Positions 1-6,250 of a DNA stretch of 9,211 nucleotides are shown here, piece after piece. The position numbers and the translations under genes were made by a program. How positions within the stretch are numbered: the stretch's first letter is position 1; every line of letters starts with the position of its first letter. The DNA is taken from positions 1 to 9,211 of the forward strand of contig JAJYZY010000093.1 in assembly GCA_021799715.1 (NCBI GenBank), given 5' to 3'. The stretch comes from Planctomycetota bacterium. Its GTDB lineage: Bacteria > Planctomycetota > Phycisphaerae > WQYP01. The notes under the pieces are model-generated. The model saw only the letters and a list, made by a program, of their open reading frames with translations, searched no databases and was not told where the DNA came from.

Positions 1-3000
1 GTGCCGCTGGTGGAAATCAGTTCAAACCCGGCTTGCGCGATTTTCCGGGCTGATTCGATAATCGCTTTTTTATCGCCATCGCGCACGGAAATATATACCG
101 TCCCCGATGCCGGCAAACTTCCGCCCGCCGCCATTTGTGATTTGGCGTATGCCACGGGGAAACTCGAATCAATACCCATGACTTCACCGGTGGACCGCAT
201 TTCCGGGCCTAAAATGACATCCACACCCGGAAATTTGCCAAAGGGAAATACGCTTTCTTTCACCGCCACATGTTTATTGGGAATGATTTCTTCATGGACA
301 CCCAATTCCGACAGGCTCTGGCCGCACATGACTTTTGCCGCGATTTTTGCCCAGGCCACACCCGTGGCTTTGCTGACGAACGGCACGGTTCGGCTCGCCC
401 GCGGATTGACTTCCAAGACATAGACTTCATTGTCTTTAATGGCGAACTGCACATTCATGAGTCCACGCACGCCCAGAGCCTTCGCCAGGGCCAGCGTGTT
501 TTCACGAATCCGGGCGACAATGTCCGCAGGCAGGCTGAATGGCGGCAGCGAACACGCCGAATCCCCGGAGTGAATGCCGGCTTCTTCGATGTGCTCCATC
601 ACGCCAATGACCAGATAATTTGTACCGTCGCCCAGGGCATCGACATCCACTTCCGTGGCATCACCGAGGAAGCGATCAATGAGAACCGGATGATCATCCG
701 CCACTTCCACGGCATGACGGATGTAATAATCCAACTGCGTTTCATTGGAAACTATTTCCATTGCCCGGCCGCCAAGCACAAACGATGGCCGCACCAGGAC
801 CGGATAACCGATTTCCATCGCCACCTTCCGGGCCTGCTCGGCGCTGCGGGCAATGCCCCCCCGCGGTTGTTTGAGGCCCAGGGAAGTTATCAGGCGGTTG
901 AATTTATCGCGGTCTTCCGCGGCTTCAATGGACTCTACCGCCGTGCCGATGATTGGGACGCCCGCATCTTTCAGGCCGCGGGCGAGATTCAACGGGGTCT
1001 GGCCGCCAAATTGAACAATCACACCCTGCACCAGTCCGCCGGGCTGGCTTAGCGGGCGGCCATTGAGGCGTTCGACAATATTCAAAACATCTTCATGGGT
1101 CAGCGGCTCAAAAAACAACAGATTCGACGTGTCGTAATCCGTACTGACGGTTTCCGGATTGGAATTGATCATCACGCTTTCAAGGTTCAAATCCCGGCAG
1201 GCAAAGGCCGCCTGCACGCAGCAGTAATCAAATTCAATGCCCTGTCCGATCCGATTGGGTCCGCCGCCGAGGATGATGATTTTTTTGCGATCGGTAATGC
1301 GCACTTCATCATCCACCTGCTGCATCGATCGGCCATTTTCCAGCCGGGTGACGGGACTTTCATAGGTGGAATAATAATACGGGGTCGCCGCTTCAAATTC
1401 CGCCGCGCATGTATCCACCAGTTTATACACCGGTTCGATGATCAGGCGCTTGCGAATTCCCCGAACTTCCGCAGCCTGCAATGACCAGATTGTGCCCAGT
1501 TGCACATCGGAATATCCCATTTCCTTGGCGCGGCGTAAAAGTGCGGCGAAGCTGTGCCGATCTTCCGTGGAAATTTTTCCAGCCATAAATGCGGCGGCGT
1601 GGGGCCGCGCTTGAAATAATTTGTCTTCAAAATCAACGAGTTCCTTCATCTGCGAGAGAAACCAGGGGTCAATATGCGTTAACTCATGCACGCGCTGGAG
1701 GCTGTAGCCCATTTTAAAGGCGTACCGGATGTAATAAGGGCGGCCCTGTGAGGGAATGGATAATTTGCGAATCAGGCGGTCTTCCGGAATCGGCCAGACT
1801 TGCGCCGCCTGTTCCAGAGCCGCGGTGCGGGTAACAAAAGCGCCGCGATCTCCGAGGCTTGACGGCGCGGCGGCCGGCTGCGCATCGAGTTCCACCACCT
1901 GCCGCCGCCACCATTTATCAATGCGATCCAGCCCCAGGCCGAAGCGTTTAACTTCCATGGACCGGATGCCCTTCTGCAAGGCTTCTTTGAATGTCCGGCC
2001 GATGCTCATGGCTTCGCCGACGCTCTTCATCTGCGTAGTGAGCGTTTCATCGGCATCGGGGAATTTTTCAAATGTCCAGCGCGGAATTTTCACCACCACA
2101 TAATCAATGGATGGTTCAAAACAGGCCACCGTGCGGCGGGTAATGTCATTGGGCAATTCATCAAGCGTATAGCCCACGGCCAGTTTGGCGGCAATGCGCG
2201 CGATGGGGAATCCGGTGGCTTTGCTGGCCAATGCACTGGAGCGCGATACGCGCGGATTCATTTCCACCACCACCATATCGCCATTGGCGGGGTTGATCGC
2301 AAATTGGATATTTGATCCGCCGGTCTCCACGCCGATGGCCCGGATGATCGCGATGGCCGCGTCCCGCATGCGCTGATATTCTTTGTCGGTAAGTGTTTGC
2401 GCCGGTGCCACGGTAATTGAATCACCCGTGTGCACGCCCATGGGATCAAAGTTTTCAATGCTGCAGACAATCACCACGTTATCCGCTTTGTCGCGCATCA
2501 CCTCCAGTTCATATTCCTTCCAACCGATCAGCGATTGATCGATCTGAATTTCATTGATCATCGAGGCGTCAATGCCGCGCTGGGCGATGTTTTCAAATTC
2601 TTCCATGTTCCAGGCCACTCCGGAACCCGTGCCGCCGAGGGTAAACGACGCCCGGATAATGCAGGGCAGACCGACTTGCTCGGCGACTTTTCTGGCCTGC
2701 TCCATGTTGTATGCCAGTCCGCTGCGCGGACACCGCAAATTGATGGATTCCATGATGGCTTTGAATTTGCGGCGATCTTCCCCGCGGTGAATGGCCTCGC
2801 GCGTGGCACCGATCATCTGTACGCCGAATTTTTTCAATATGCCCGCATCTTCCAGCGCCACCGACAAATTCAGTCCGGTTTGGCCGCCCAATGTGGGCAA
2901 CAGCGCATCGGGCCGCTCCTTTTCAATTATTTTGGCCACCGCTTCGACCGTCAGCGGTTCAATATATGTGCGGTCCGCCATGTCCGGGTCGGTCATGATG

Positions 3001-3158
3001 GTGGCGGGATTGGAATTTACCAGCACCACGCGGTAACCCTCTTCTTTTAAGGCTTTGCACGCCTGGGTGCCGGAATAATCAAATTCGCAGCCCTGTCCGA
3101 TGACAATGGGGCCGGAACCGATGATGAGGATACTTTTAATGTCCGTTCTTTTGGGCAT
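1..3158 (-). CDS. carB: Carbamoyl-phosphate synthase large subunit, C-terminus cut by window edge
   Basis: This is the synthetase subunit that makes carbamoyl phosphate from bicarbonate, two ATP and ammonia passed from the CarA glutaminase, feeding pyrimidine and arginine synthesis in the cytoplasm. The ATG at 3158 gives [22 protein letters not shown], matching the usual CarB start; an AAAAGG lies 10 nt upstream (3169-3174). About 1052 residues are present with no frameshift. The two homologous ATP-grasp halves are clear. The first has R129 in EDRRKF, R169, and the metal-binding SNIQFAIN and [13 protein letters not shown] segments. The second begins near residue 625 with [18 protein letters not shown] (L630) and carries [27 protein letters not shown] and [20 protein letters not shown]. 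The allosteric MGS-like domain starts near residue 1000 (RSTGEVMG) and is cut after about 50 residues. Compared from memory with E. coli CarB, the second half starts about 65-70 residues later because the central oligomerization region is longer, mainly at residues 410-470. Residue 170 is Ala where Pro is usual. carA is not in the window. Confidence 0.98.
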   Translation of the reverse strand, partial: MPKRTDIKSILIIGSGPIVIGQGCEFDYSGTQACKALKEEGYRVVLVNSNPATIMTDPDMADRTYIEPLTVEAVAKIIEKERPDALLPTLGGQTGLNLSVALEDAGILKKFGVQMIGATREAIHRGEDRRKFKAIMESINLRCPRSGLAYNMEQARKVAEQVGLPCIIRASFTLGGTGSGVAWNMEEFENIAQRGIDASMINEIQIDQSLIGWKEYELEVMRDKADNVVIVCSIENFDPMGVHTGDSITVAPAQTLTDKEYQRMRDAAIAIIRAIGVETGGSNIQFAINPANGDMVVVEMNPRVSRSSALASKATGFPIARIAAKLAVGYTLDELPNDITRRTVACFEPSIDYVVVKIPRWTFEKFPDADETLTTQMKSVGEAMSIGRTFKEALQKGIRSMEVKRFGLGLDRIDKWWRRQVVELDAQPAAAPSSLGDRGAFVTRTAALEQAAQVWPIPEDRLIRKLSIPSQGRPYYIRYAFKMGYSLQRVHELTHIDPWFLSQMKELVDFEDKLFQARPHAAAFMAGKISTEDRHSFAALLRRAKEMGYSDVQLGTIWSLQAAEVRGIRKRLIIEPVYKLVDTCAAEFEAATPYYYSTYESPVTRLENGRSMQQVDDEVRITDRKKIIILGGGPNRIGQGIEFDYCCVQAAFACRDLNLESVMINSNPETVSTDYDTSNLLFFEPLTHEDVLNIVERLNGRPLSQPGGLVQGVIVQFGGQTPLNLARGLKDAGVPIIGTAVESIEAAEDRDKFNRLITSLGLKQPRGGIARSAEQARKVAMEIGYPVLVRPSFVLGGRAMEIVSNETQLDYYIRHAVEVADDHPVLIDRFLGDATEVDVDALGDGTNYLVIGVMEHIEEAGIHSGDSACSLPPFSLPADIVARIRENTLALAKALGVRGLMNVQFAIKDNEVYVLEVNPRASRTVPFVSKATGVAWAKIAAKVMCGQSLSELGVHEEIIPNKHVAVKESVFPFGKFPGVDVILGPEMRSTGEVMGIDSSFPVAYAKSQMAAGGSLPASGTVYISVRDGDKKAIIESARKIAQAGFELISTSG

Positions 3159-3243
3159 GGGTCAACAACCTTTTACACCAGCGTCGGGGAAAAAAACTTG
3201 TAAGTTTGTATCAGAAATCGCGCCATCGCGAAAGCGCCGATAG

Positions 3244-3717
3244 TTATTTTGCGCCGGCCCGTCGTTCCATCGCCGCGCGGAAATAATTCCGGAACGTCGG
3301 AAGCCCGGCCTGCGTCCAGGCGGACTGTATCTTTTCCACCAGTTCCGCATTGTTTTTTCGCAGTTCACTTAACAATTTGGCATCGGGAGATGTTTCAGGA
3401 GCCATGAGATGATTATCATGGGCATCGGCCAGGAGCAGATACCCTTTGCCATCGGGTGATTCTTCCACGCTTAACTTCATGTGCGGATAAGCTGCATGCC
3501 CGAGGCGCAGGCGATACACCGCGCGTCCATCCTTATCGGCGGGTTCAAACCATTCCGGGTTGATGGGGTCACCATCGGCGGAACCCGCGACCGGAGCAAT
3601 CCGGGCCTTAACCACTTCAGGAATCTGCCCGGATGGATAAGCCAGGGGTAAATAAATCTCCATCGCTTTTTTCACAATATGCGACGGCGGCAAGGGTGGA
3701 TGTTGCAGTTGATTCAT
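3244..3717 (-). CDS. Conserved-looking hypothetical protein, 157 aa
   Basis: I do not recognise this family. The predicted product is a 157-residue soluble protein with no signal peptide or membrane segment. The N-terminal third is proline-rich (HPPLPPS at 6-12, then LPLAYPSGQIPEV). The middle (about residues 55-100) has a compact beta-rich look: WFEPADKDGRAVYRLRLG, YPHMKLSVEE and GYLLLADAHDNHL. The last 45 residues look alpha-helical, with LLSELRKNNAELVEKIQSAW, and end in a basic tail. The reading looks like real protein because the composition is balanced. The ATG at 3717 has no obvious Shine-Dalgarno sequence, and a GC-rich hairpin (3729-3735 with 3743-3749) lies just upstream of it, so initiation may be inefficient. 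The gene ends 85 bp before carB in the same direction with only a weak 5-bp hairpin between them, so co-transcription with carB is plausible. Nothing visible ties it to carbamoyl phosphate chemistry. Confidence 0.72.
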   Translation of the reverse strand: MNQLQHPPLPPSHIVKKAMEIYLPLAYPSGQIPEVVKARIAPVAGSADGDPINPEWFEPADKDGRAVYRLRLGHAAYPHMKLSVEESPDGKGYLLLADAHDNHLMAPETSPDAKLLSELRKNNAELVEKIQSAWTQAGLPTFRNYFRAAMERRAGAK

Positions 3718-3728
3718 ATCTAGCGCCA

Positions 3729-3749
3729 GACCGGCATTTCCCGCCGGCC
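3729..3749 (-). other. GC-rich hairpin just upstream of the 157-aa gene start
   Basis: On the minus strand, positions 3743-3749 pair with 3729-3735 (seven pairs including one G-U) around a 7-nt GGGAAAU loop, ending 11 nt before the ATG at 3717. It occupies the place where a ribosome binding site would normally lie, so it could dampen or regulate translation. Only the base complementarity is seen; a role is inference. Confidence 0.4.
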
Positions 3750-3824
3750 GTCCTCGTTTCCCGTTACTCTCCAGATCAGTTTACACGATATTGCCATCCA
3801 ATGCCCGCGCCGGGTAAAACATCG

Positions 3825-3832
3825 GCGAACTT
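3825..3832. repeat. Left flanking direct repeat (putative target-site duplication)
   Basis: GCGAACTT abuts the left terminal inverted repeat and matches 3952-3959 at seven of eight bases. Eight-base duplications are common for several bacterial transposase families, so the size is compatible with transposition but not diagnostic. Confidence 0.55.
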
Positions 3833-3951
3833 GGGCGTGGCAATAAATCCGGGCGGCCCCCAACAGTGCGGATTTCTAACACCAACCATTCTATCAGCGA
3901 CGGCATTTACACCGTTGATTTTTCCGGCTGCCCGGAAAAATTGCCACGCCC
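3833..3951. mobile_element. MITE-like palindromic element, 119 bp, with terminal inverted repeats
   Basis: The two ends are imperfect inverted repeats of 26 bp: left 3833-3858 and right 3926-3951 agree at 22 of 26 positions, both starting GGGCGTGGCAAT. The mismatches are at positions 13-15 and 23. The element is bounded exactly by an 8-bp direct repeat (GCGAACTT and GCGAACCT), as expected for a target-site duplication with one later change. It has no room for a transposase, so it would be a non-autonomous miniature element moved in trans. Each terminal region can also fold on its own (3845-3851 with 3869-3875; 3920-3927 with 3932-3939), and a third hairpin lies at 3893-3919. The helices abut, so a branched structure closed by a 12-bp stem (3833-3844 with 3940-3951) is possible. 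Alternative: a structured RNA in the leader of the minus-strand 157-aa gene. I cannot name an insertion sequence family. Confidence 0.6.
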
Positions 3952-3959
3952 GCGAACCT
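3952..3959. repeat. Right flanking direct repeat (putative target-site duplication)
   Basis: GCGAACCT directly follows the right terminal inverted repeat and is the partner of 3825-3832, differing by one T/C change. The exact abutment on both sides is the main argument that the palindrome between them was inserted. Confidence 0.55.
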
Positions 3960-3979
3960 GGATCACATTCCGCAGCCAA

Positions 3980-3999
3980 CTCAACGCTTCCGCGTTGAG
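3980..3999. repeat. Perfect 8-bp hairpin with TTCC loop
   Basis: CTCAACGC (3980-3987) and GCGTTGAG (3992-3999) are exact reverse complements around a 4-nt TTCC loop. No T-run follows on either strand, so it is not an intrinsic terminator. It lies in the gene-free stretch between the MITE-like element and the 118-aa gene. Its role is unknown; it could be a repetitive extragenic palindrome or part of a transcript leader. The rest of 3960-4119 shows nothing I can support. Confidence 0.45.
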
Positions 4000-4119
4000 C
4001 TAATGCCTGTGCCGACAAGGTGCCGGCCGGCGGCGTGATGCGCGGGTGGCGGCGGATGTGATATACGGCTTGCGGGGGAGATAGTCGCAAAAACTTTGGT
4101 GTCCGCGGTTCGGCGGCGC

Positions 4120-4148
4120 TTGCCTGCGGGGCGGGCAGAGGGTATGTT
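4120..4148 (+). promoter_or_regulatory. Candidate sigma70-type promoter for the 118-aa gene
   Basis: TTGCCT (4120-4125) and TATGTT (4143-4148) are separated by 17 nt, the preferred spacing, and point at the gene starting at 4216. Each hexamer matches consensus at four of six positions, so this is only a plausible candidate in a GC-rich stretch. It would give a leader of about 60 nt. Confidence 0.3.
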
Positions 4149-4202
4149 GCATTGGTGAAGTTTCCGTGCCTTCCGGCGCGGCGCAGCGCTGATGCGCACA
4201 GC

Positions 4203-4208
4203 AGGAGA
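4203..4208 (+). promoter_or_regulatory. Strong ribosome binding site that decides a GTG start
   Basis: AGGAGA lies 7 nt before the GTG at 4216. This spacing supports GTG as the true start; the ATG at 4210 runs into a stop after four codons. Confidence 0.75.
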
Positions 4209-4215
4209 ATGATCC

Positions 4216-4572
4216 GTGAATGAATCGCAAACATCGGCCGCATTAAATGAGTCGCAAAAGACCTTGCTTTATAGCGCCGGCACGCGGGTACAAGTCACAC
4301 AGCAAATTGCGCATCGGTCACACGTTTACCCCATCAGCGTTACCGGAACGGTGTTGCGGCAGGAGCGGCAGGAAAGCGGCAGTTGGTTTGCGCGCAACAA
4401 GGGAGATCGGCTCTGGCTGGACCGACTGATTATTCAAAAAGATGACGGCGAAAAAGTGGTGTTGAACCTGGATGAATTTTCATCTGTCAAGGTGCTCTCC
4501 GGGTCGGAACCCACCGCCGGGGCGGCACCACTGGTGACACCGAACGGCGATCGCAGCAGTTCATTGACGTAA
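4216..4572 (+). CDS. Small conserved-looking hypothetical protein, 118 aa
   Basis: I do not recognise a named family. The product starts at GTG 4216, supported by AGGAGA 7 nt upstream, and ends at TAA 4570-4572. The N-terminus (about 1-18) and C-terminus (about 97-118) look disordered: Ser, Gln and Thr rich at the start, and GSEPTAGAAPLVTPNGDRSS at the end. The core (about 20-96) alternates short hydrophobic strands: GTRVQVTQQI, YPISVTGTVLRQERQESGSW, RLWLDRLIIQKDDGEKVVLN and LDEFSSVKVL. This pattern suggests a small all-beta fold, perhaps SH3-like or KOW-like. There is no signal peptide, membrane helix or cysteine pair. It stands alone, divergent from the 157-aa gene and convergent with the pseudopilin gene. 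Similar short proteins with a GSWFA...LWLDRL...VVLNLDE pattern seem familiar from planctomycetes, but that is recollection, not a search result. Confidence 0.75.
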   Translation: MNESQTSAALNESQKTLLYSAGTRVQVTQQIAHRSHVYPISVTGTVLRQERQESGSWFARNKGDRLWLDRLIIQKDDGEKVVLNLDEFSSVKVLSGSEPTAGAAPLVTPNGDRSSSLT

Positions 4573-4862
4573 GCCGACGGTATTGGAAGACACACAAAAC
4601 ACAAATAGCACCTTCCATTGCTTTCCAAAGCGATTCGGAACATCGACATCGAGCTGCGCCGGCATGAGGTGCGTGGGCCACAAAATCATACGGTGGTACC
4701 TCAGACCGATCCCGCTTGATTCATAAGACCAAACTAAGCAATACGCGCCCCGCGCACCGCGATCTGCGCCGGCAATGGTTCCGAAAACATGAATGGCCCC
4801 TGTGCCTCCCGCGTCCGTTATTGCGACCGTGATGGCTTTACCGCGCGAATGCATGACGCGCT
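4573..4862. other. Gene-free stretch between convergent genes, with a direct repeat pair
   Basis: No convincing gene is seen here. GA(G/T)CTGCGCCGGCA occurs at 4651-4664 and 4761-4774 (13 of 14 identical, 110 bp apart). Just inside these copies, GGTGCGTGGG (4668-4677) and the reverse complement of 4749-4758 agree at nine of ten bases. This could be a decayed small insertion or paired protein sites. A 97-codon minus frame (4561-4854) crosses the stretch but lacks a ribosome binding site. No terminator is visible for the plus-strand gene ending at 4572. Confidence 0.4.
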
Positions 4863-4902
4863 AAAACAAAAAAAGGCCGCCCGGTGTTGTCCCGGACGGC
4901 CT
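4863..4902 (-). terminator. Intrinsic (Rho-independent) terminator of the pseudopilin gene
   Basis: Read on the minus strand, AGGCCGTCCGG (4902-4892) pairs with CCGGGCGGCCT (4884-4874): 11 pairs including one G-U, with a 7-nt loop (4885-4891). It runs into TTTTTT (4873-4868), then G and TTTT (4866-4863). The stem begins 55 nt after the pseudopilin stop codon and the U-tract lies only on the minus-strand side, so it ends that transcript and not the plus-strand gene. Confidence 0.93.
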
Positions 4903-4957
4903 GGGTCGTTGTCAGATCACCCAACCGATTCTCGCCGAATGGGCTATGGCGATCACA

Positions 4958-5911
4958 TTAGTGGTTGTCATTGGGGTTCGTGAGGATGTTAAATGGATGC
5001 AGCCCGTACTGCTTCACTACGTCGACGTGCCCATCGGCGAAAACCACGTTGGCGAAGCCCGGGCCGCCGGGGAGGGAACTGGCGGAAGTAGTTTCGTGCC
5101 GGTATCGCAGGCCATCAACGTTTGCACCATAACCATTGGGAACCGTCGGGTAGTCGCTGTTTGAAGTGATGATCGAGTTAAAGTTCGTGTTGGCAGCCAC
5201 CGTGACGCCCGGGCATTGGCCGGGAATCATATCCCCGGTGAGAACAAATTTATAGCCAGGGAGGGCGGCGGAGATATCTCCGGTGAAACCCGGCCAACCC
5301 CAGTAGAAGCAATCCGAATTATGGTACCAATCACAGTCCCCATCAGGACTCACCTGATTTCCGTCGCCGATAATTATTACGTTACTGGGCGACTGAACAT
5401 CCGCATTTGGCAGCGATTGAGCAGGGTTACGGCTGCTTCCCGAAAGGAATATATACGGATTGCCGAGGTAATTCACGACCCATTCCTGGCCGGCGACATC
5501 CTCGCTGTCGGGGACCAGAGCGCCGGGGTCGGTAAACAACCCGGCAAATTTCGTTCCCAGCGAGGCGGGCATGGGAATGCTGTAAACATTGTTGTAGCCG
5601 CGTACAACGGTGTTACTGGGGAGTACCGGCGGCCCGGCATAAAGTCCCCAAAGTTGGTCGATCCATTCACCGTAGGGTTCCCAATAATTGCTCCCGCCCG
5701 CACCGGGCGGATAGTAGCCCTTATAGGTAGTGGTATATTCAGCAGTTATCTGCCCCAGAGACCGCAGCCGAGCCGAACAAGAAACCGATACTGCCTGGGC
5801 CTTAGCCCTTGCCAGCGCCGGCAACAAGAGCGCGATGAGCAGCGCGATAATGGAAATCACCACCAGCAGCTCAATGAGGGTGAATCCTTGACGTTTTCCC
5901 ATGCGTTTCAT
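4958..5911 (-). CDS. Type II secretion/type IV pilin-like pseudopilin (prepilin N-terminus, C-terminal DG motif)
   Basis: This 317-residue protein has a class III prepilin signal. A short basic leader (MKRMGKRQG) is followed by FTLIELL, with predicted cleavage between G9 and F10 and the conserved glutamate E14 at mature position 5. Residues 10-33 form the long hydrophobic helix, so the mature protein should sit in the inner membrane or assemble into a pilus-like fibre after prepilin peptidase processing. The C-terminal part carries LRYRH (268-272) and NVVFADGHVDVV (FADGH at 291-295), the signature of the expanded DUF1559-like or H-X-DG families of PVC bacteria, whose exact role is mostly unknown. 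The middle is rich in Gly, Asn, Pro, Tyr and Trp, as in extracytoplasmic proteins. The ATG at 5911 is chosen over the in-frame ATG at 5902 because AGGAGGTG (5917-5924) lies 5 nt before it. It has its own promoter and terminator, so it is monocistronic. No secretion machinery genes are in the window. Confidence 0.95.
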   Translation of the reverse strand: MKRMGKRQGFTLIELLVVISIIALLIALLLPALARAKAQAVSVSCSARLRSLGQITAEYTTTYKGYYPPGAGGSNYWEPYGEWIDQLWGLYAGPPVLPSNTVVRGYNNVYSIPMPASLGTKFAGLFTDPGALVPDSEDVAGQEWVVNYLGNPYIFLSGSSRNPAQSLPNADVQSPSNVIIIGDGNQVSPDGDCDWYHNSDCFYWGWPGFTGDISAALPGYKFVLTGDMIPGQCPGVTVAANTNFNSIITSNSDYPTVPNGYGANVDGLRYRHETTSASSLPGGPGFANVVFADGHVDVVKQYGLHPFNILTNPNDNH

Positions 5912-5912
5912 A

Positions 5913-5937
5913 AAAGCACCTCCTAAAAAAATGCTTT
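5913..5937 (-). promoter_or_regulatory. Shine-Dalgarno sequence displayed in a hairpin loop
   Basis: The pseudopilin ribosome binding site AGGAGGTG (minus, 5924-5917) is near perfect and 5 nt from the ATG. AAAGCA (minus, 5937-5932) and TGCTTT (5918-5913) are exact complements, so AGGAGG sits in a 13-nt loop (TTTTTTTAGGAGG) of a 6-bp stem. The last two bases of the site fall in the stem. The fold could tune translation; that part is inference. Confidence 0.6.
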
Positions 5938-5949
5938 ACGTATGTTCCA

Positions 5950-5994
5950 GTCGCGTGGCCTCAAGCCCAACGCAGGCTTGCATCCGCTTGCGAC
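5950..5994 (-). promoter_or_regulatory. Possible structured element in the pseudopilin leader
   Basis: On the minus strand, GTCGC (5994-5990) pairs with GCGAC (5954-5950) and encloses an exact 6-bp hairpin, CAAGCC (5980-5975) with GGCTTG (5967-5962) and a 7-nt loop. Internal loops of 9 and 7 nt separate the two helices. It lies inside the long leader between the promoter and the ribosome binding site. I do not recognise a known riboswitch, and helices this short can occur by chance. Confidence 0.35.
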
Positions 5995-6093
5995 CCATAT
6001 TCAATTTTTCTCTTCACACGCCTTCCGCTGGAAGAATGCCTTGGATTATTCTCAATGCAAACTCGCCAGCGGATTCATTCATTTGCTAAGAGA

Positions 6094-6122
6094 AGTGTAG
6101 AACAACTCCCGGCAAAAGTCAA
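6094..6122 (-). promoter_or_regulatory. Sigma70-type promoter for the pseudopilin gene
   Basis: On the minus strand, TTGACT (6122-6117) and TACACT (6099-6094) are separated by exactly 17 nt. The -35 matches consensus at five of six and the -10 at four of six positions. An A/T-rich tract upstream (6123-6160) resembles an UP element. Transcription would start near 6087, giving a leader of about 175 nt before the ATG at 5911. Confidence 0.75.
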
Positions 6123-6143
6123 GAGAAAAATCATAATATTTAT

Positions 6144-6240
6144 TTACCATTTACCATTTAATTACCACTGGCACAAAAACCCACATTTAATGGCACTTTT
6201 TTGCGATCCTAAAAATTGCTTTTTCATAAGCAATTGGTAA
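6144..6240. promoter_or_regulatory. Cluster of TGGTAA motifs in the divergent control region
   Basis: TGGTAA occurs three times on the minus strand (6149-6144, 6156-6151, 6167-6162) and once on the plus strand (6235-6240). Two of the minus copies are part of a 7-bp tandem repeat (ATTTACC at 6142-6148 and 6149-6155). The outer copies extend to a 9-bp inverted repeat, TAATTACCA (6159-6167) and TGGTAATTA (6235-6243). The minus copies lie about 57-80 nt upstream of the predicted pseudopilin start, where an activator could bind. The region is AT-rich, which raises the chance of coincidental repeats. Confidence 0.45.
6214..6235. repeat. 8-bp inverted repeat in AT-rich intergenic DNA
   Basis: AATTGCTT (6214-6221) and AAGCAATT (6228-6235) are exact reverse complements around a 6-nt TTTCAT spacer. 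It overlaps the -35 side of the candidate plus-strand promoter and abuts a TGGTAA motif, so it may be an operator-like palindrome. It is not a terminator: the stem is AT-rich and there is no T-run at either end. Confidence 0.4.
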
Positions 6241-6250
6241 TTATTATGAT
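6221..6250 (+). promoter_or_regulatory. Candidate promoter toward the SNF2 gene
   Basis: TTTTCA (6221-6226) and TATGAT (6245-6250) are separated by 18 nt. The -10 matches consensus at five of six positions, the -35 at four of six. It would give a leader of about 280 nt before the ATG at 6540, which is long, so another promoter nearer the gene is possible though none is evident. Confidence 0.3.

Noticed and set aside
270..1052. 260-codon plus-strand frame antisense to carB, and a similar one at 2430-3050
   Set aside because: Both are shadows of the continuous, highly conserved carB frame.
3218..3231. 5-bp hairpin (TCGCG/CGCGA) after the 157-aa gene as a possible terminator
   Set aside because: The stem is too short and only three T residues follow on the minus strand.
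3919..3940. TTTTTCCGG/CCGGAAAAA hairpin as a bidirectional terminator
   Set aside because: The T-run is on the 5' side and the A-run on the 3' side on both strands, the reverse of what a terminator needs.
3633..3998. 121-codon plus-strand frame
   Set aside because: It starts antisense to the 157-aa gene, crosses the palindromic element and has no ribosome binding site.
3866..4003. 45-codon plus-strand GTG frame (VRISNTNHSISDGIY...) with a natural-looking composition
   Set aside because: It has no ribosome binding site and starts inside the MITE-like element; the apparent protein quality may be chance. A homology search of the peptide would settle it.
3776..4243. 155-codon minus-strand frame upstream of the 157-aa gene
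   Set aside because: It runs straight through the palindromic element, has a low-complexity Ala/Pro/Arg composition, and overlaps the start of the better-supported plus-strand gene.
4561..4854. 97-codon minus-strand frame
   Set aside because: Its ATG lies 9 nt after the U-tract of the pseudopilin terminator with no ribosome binding site, and its end overlaps the plus-strand 118-aa gene.
5216..5926. 236-codon plus-strand frame antisense to the pseudopilin gene
   Set aside because: The pseudopilin reading has a clear signal peptide, a family motif and a strong ribosome binding site; this frame is its shadow.
5950..6060. Cyclic-di-GMP type I riboswitch in the pseudopilin leader
   Set aside because: The conserved junction sequences of that class (for example GACGCAAAGCC) are not present.
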